From CAYTRP01 sp964625145 (GTDB taxonomy: Bacteria; Sumerlaeota; Sumerlaeia; SLMS01; JAHLLQ01): 10,493 nt of DNA. Numbering within the stretch: position 1 is the first letter of the stretch; the number at the start of each line of letters is the position of its first letter. Position numbers and translations under genes: made by a program. Positions 6,030 to 10,493 of this stretch are shown one piece after another. The notes under the pieces were generated by a model, which saw only the letters and a list, made by a program, of their open reading frames with translations, did not search any database and had not been told where the DNA came from. Where the stretch lies: positions 1 through 10,493 of the forward strand of contig CAZVAQ010000120.1 in NCBI GenBank assembly GCA_964625145.1, in the 5' to 3' direction.

Positions 6030-6034
6030 CCTCC
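6030..6034 (-). promoter_or_regulatory. Ribosome binding site of ferredoxin copy 2
   Basis: GGAGG on the minus strand lies six bases before the ATG at 6023. It supports the MADFNERHPL start over an in-frame upstream ATG at 6053. Confidence 0.65.
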
Positions 6035-6202
6035 GTGGCGCCAAGTGATCCATCCGGCGCGCGATTCGTCAAGGCCCGTCCAGCCCCCAGCCATTTCCCC
6101 TCGCGTGGCGCCGGGCTTGCAATTATCTTTCCCCAGCGTGCCGACGGGAGCCAACTCGCCGCGGCCGCACGAAAACTCCCACACCACGCACTGTCACCAA
6201 GC

Positions 6203-7540
6203 ATGTCCGAACAGAAGCCCTTCAACCGCCGCTCATTCCTCACCGGTTCCCTCATCGGAGGCGCGGGTGGTTTGTTGGCAGGAGCCGCTGCAACGTACAG
6301 CCTGGTCGAGAAGGATTTTCCCAGCTCGCTGCGTGCCATCGAGACGCAGGAAGCACCGCGCCGCCGTCTGCTCACCATCACCGACGACCCATGCACAAGT
6401 GTCGGGCTCACCTGGCGTACCGACTACGTGCCGGTCGCCGAGCGCGTGGAGGTGATCGCCGTCAGCGCCGATCCGAGTTTCGACCGCGACGAGACGGCCA
6501 TCGTTCGCGTCAATTCGACAAAGGAGGAGCTGGAGACACTTGATGGCCGTACGGTGTATTATCACCACGCAACCGTGCGCGGCCTGCAACCGGCCACCGA
6601 ATATGCGTGGCGCATTGTCGAGAAGCGCGGCTACACGGAATGGAATCATTTCCGGACGGCCGCCCTCACGCCCGAGCCGTTCAAGTTCCTGTTTCTGGGT
6701 GATGCGCAAAACAGCCTGAACCTGCGCTGGCCGCGCGTCATCCGCGCCGCCCACGGCAAATGCCCCGACGCGCAGCTCCTCCTTCACGCGGGCGACCTGG
6801 TCAACGTTGCAGACAGCGACGAGGAATGGCGCGATTGGTTCTCCATGGCCGGCTGGATTCATGGCTCGGCGCCTTGCCTGGCCGTGCCCGGCAATCATGA
6901 ATACGCCACGCCCACCGGGAATGTGGTCAGCCGCATCACGCCCTTCTGGGCCGCGCAGTTTCGCACGCGCCCCACGGGTCTTGACGCCAACACCGACCTG
7001 CGCGGCGCGATGTGGATGCTCGATTGGCAGGGCGTGCGATTCATCGGTTTGAACTCCATGCGCGACACGATGCTGCAGGCCGAATGGCTGCAGAACGTCG
7101 CGCTGGCCGACAATCCGAACCGCTGGACCGTCGTCATGTTCCACCATCCCCTGCATTCATGCGTGCGCACACGCGACAACCCGCTGATTCGCGCGATGTG
7201 GGAACCGATCCTCGACGACGCACGGGTGGACCTGGTCCTGCAGGGACACGACCACGCCTACAGCCGCACCGGCAAGGTGCAGGGTTCGCTCCTCCAACCG
7301 GACCACGCACCGGGCCGCGTGTATGTGACCAGCGTCTCCGGCGCAAAGATGTATCAAATCAATTCCGACCGCACGGAGCTGTTCCAGAAGCTGTGCCAGG
7401 ACCGCCAGATGTACCAGGTCGCGGAAGTGAATGGCAACGTGTTGCGCATGGAAGCATGGATGGTCGACGGCACACTCTTCGACGCCTTCGAGCTGCACAA
7501 GCAATCCGATGGCGAGACGGTGCTGAAGACGCTGGTGTGA
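6203..7540 (+). CDS. Tat-exported metallophosphoesterase, purple acid phosphatase type
   Basis: The predicted 445-residue enzyme is a dinuclear-metal phosphatase of the calcineurin-like fold. A twin-arginine signal peptide (NRRSFLTGSLIGG from residue 8, then a hydrophobic stretch to about 33) implies folded export to the periplasm. Residues about 55-152 form an Fn3-like purple-acid-phosphatase N-domain. The catalytic motifs are in order: GDAQ (166-169), GDL (197-199), GNHE (230-233), FHHP (313-316) and GHDHAYSR (348-355). All expected metal ligands seem present. The substrate is likely a phosphomonoester but cannot be told from sequence. I chose the ATG at 6203 because it puts the Arg pair at residues 9-10; an in-frame GTG at 6035 would add 56 residues and overlap the divergent gene's ribosome binding site. 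No clear Shine-Dalgarno sequence precedes it. The gene converges with the NERD gene 57 bp downstream, and I see no terminator hairpin between them. Confidence 0.9.
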   Translation: MSEQKPFNRRSFLTGSLIGGAGGLLAGAAATYSLVEKDFPSSLRAIETQEAPRRRLLTITDDPCTSVGLTWRTDYVPVAERVEVIAVSADPSFDRDETAIVRVNSTKEELETLDGRTVYYHHATVRGLQPATEYAWRIVEKRGYTEWNHFRTAALTPEPFKFLFLGDAQNSLNLRWPRVIRAAHGKCPDAQLLLHAGDLVNVADSDEEWRDWFSMAGWIHGSAPCLAVPGNHEYATPTGNVVSRITPFWAAQFRTRPTGLDANTDLRGAMWMLDWQGVRFIGLNSMRDTMLQAEWLQNVALADNPNRWTVVMFHHPLHSCVRTRDNPLIRAMWEPILDDARVDLVLQGHDHAYSRTGKVQGSLLQPDHAPGRVYVTSVSGAKMYQINSDRTELFQKLCQDRQMYQVAEVNGNVLRMEAWMVDGTLFDAFELHKQSDGETVLKTLV

Positions 7541-7597
7541 GCCGATCCATCCAGCAACCTCCTCTGCTCTCGTCCGCTCTGTCCACCCGGCCCCCGC

Positions 7598-8296
7598 TCA
7601 GTTCAATCCCGCCCCCAAACGCTTCGTCACTTCGGCGATCTCACTCGGCGTCAATCGCTCCTTCCATCGCCTTTCGAACGTCGCCGGCAAATCCGACGCA
7701 TAGTACACACCCGACGGCGACTCGACCCCATCAAGAACGCCGCTCCCCGCGAGCGCCACAATGCCGACGACCTGCCGCGGCTGCAGGCCAAGCCTCCGCG
7801 CCAGACGACGCGCCGTGGCGCTGATTTCACCGACCGGATTTGGAATGTGCTTCATCCGCTTGCCTACTGGCCAATGGATCCAATCAAACACTCTTTCTGC
7901 CGCAGCGTCGATTTGGCCATCCAACTTGAGGACACGAATGCAGTACAAACCCGTTGCCGCCACCACCACATGGTCCACTTGCAGCTTCTTCACGCCCTCG
8001 CGACCGGGCGCCGTTGCAAAGCTGACATCATGAAACACAACATACTGATCCGGCGGCAGACTTGAATCCAACAGCGCGCGCACATCCACCGGCTCGCGCT
8101 TCGACTCTGCCACTTCCTCATCAGGATCTTCCCAATCCGGTTCCTCTTCCGTGAACGCATCATCATCCTCATCATCATACTCCTCTGCGTCCCACTCCTC
8201 GAGGCCGAAAAGCTTGTTGAAGAACGGGCCGAAAAGCTGGTGGTAACCCACCGTCAGGAGCATGAACAGGAGGACAATGGGACACAGGCATTCCAT
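7598..8296 (-). CDS. Membrane-anchored NERD-domain protein
   Basis: The 232-residue protein begins with a hydrophobic membrane segment (about 6-23). A strongly acidic linker follows (about 33-64, including EEYDDEDDDAFTEEE). The NERD fold (nuclease-related domain, PD-(D/E)xK-like) occupies about 84-190. The aspartate of the motif is kept (LQVDHVVV, D108) and NPV occurs at 153-155. The following strand reads GLYCIRVLKLDG (116-127), where typical members have an E-x-K pair (as in vIEtKny.G). Here R121 replaces Glu and Leu replaces Lys, with K124 one place later. Nuclease activity is therefore doubtful. The C-terminus has a helical RW-x-x-RLTPSEIAEVTKRLG segment. The gene starts 25 bp after the uvrB stop and is probably co-transcribed with it. 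No strong Shine-Dalgarno sequence is seen. Confidence 0.8.
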   Translation of the reverse strand: MECLCPIVLLFMLLTVGYHQLFGPFFNKLFGLEEWDAEEYDDEDDDAFTEEEPDWEDPDEEVAESKREPVDVRALLDSSLPPDQYVVFHDVSFATAPGREGVKKLQVDHVVVAATGLYCIRVLKLDGQIDAAAERVFDWIHWPVGKRMKHIPNPVGEISATARRLARRLGLQPRQVVGIVALAGSGVLDGVESPSGVYYASDLPATFERRWKERLTPSEIAEVTKRLGAGLN

Positions 8297-8321
8297 GGCT
8301 GCGCACGTCCGCGGGATTGCT

Positions 8322-10463
<2,142 letters not shown>

Positions 10464-10493
10464 CGTGTTGGGGCGTTGGCGAGGACGAGACAA

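Noticed and set aside
6024..6202. TTGACG (minus strand, 6072-6067) as a -35 box for the ferredoxin pair
   Set aside because: The hexamer is good, but no acceptable -10 box lies 16-18 bases downstream, so I do not call a promoter.
5427..6455. A 342-codon open frame on the plus strand
   Set aside because: It covers both ferredoxin genes in antisense and the start of the phosphatase gene in the wrong frame.
7541..7597. Possible bidirectional terminator between the convergent phosphatase and NERD genes
   Set aside because: The 57 bases are pyrimidine-rich on the plus strand and I find no stem with a T-run on either side.

Overview
The window is GC-rich bacterial DNA with eleven protein-coding genes or gene remnants on both strands and no rRNA, tRNA or CRISPR array that I can see. 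Gene content and style suggest a free-living member of an under-sampled environmental phylum. These features include a MEMO-family protein, a two-repeat DUF5666 secreted protein, a membrane TPR protein with a pseudopilin-like middle, a Tat-exported phosphatase, and intergenic mosaics of CACGGAG and CCC-loop-GGG foldbacks. Planctomycetota/PVC or Sumerlaeota-like lineages would fit, but this is an impression and not a phylogenetic result.

Layout. 1-954 (minus) is the first 318 codons of a pyrimidine-nucleoside/thymidine phosphorylase, cut by the window edge. It lies downstream of an AmmeMemoRadiSam-B/MEMO gene (1155-2423, minus), with a 200-bp gap filled by a foldback repeat. After a divergent intergenic region come a secreted DUF5666 protein (2654-3211, plus) and a membrane TPR protein (3287-4465, plus). 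A strong hairpin lies right before the start codon of the TPR gene. A 414-bp gene-free stretch follows, dominated by five hairpins that share a CCC-loop-GGG apex (4599-4806). Its right side runs into a decayed MNT/HEPN toxin-antitoxin-type locus (4880-5242, minus). In that locus the nucleotidyltransferase looks frameshifted near its end and the HEPN partner seems reduced to its first few codons.

Next come two tandem paralogous single-cluster ferredoxin-like proteins (5331-5660 and 5703-6023, minus) that share a C-terminal PWW-x-x-W tail. A divergent Tat-secreted metallophosphoesterase of purple-acid-phosphatase type follows (6203-7540, plus). On the right, uvrB (8322-10463, minus) is followed 25 bp downstream by a membrane-anchored NERD-domain protein (7598-8296, minus) whose catalytic acidic/lysine pair looks altered.

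How they work together. Only three pairs look like co-transcribed units: memo to deoA, ferredoxin 2 to ferredoxin 1, and uvrB to the NERD gene. The rest is a mixture of housekeeping (pyrimidine salvage, nucleotide excision repair) and envelope or accessory genes. The least explained items are the ferredoxin pair, the five-hairpin cassette with the truncated MNT/HEPN locus beside it, and the altered NERD protein linked to uvrB.
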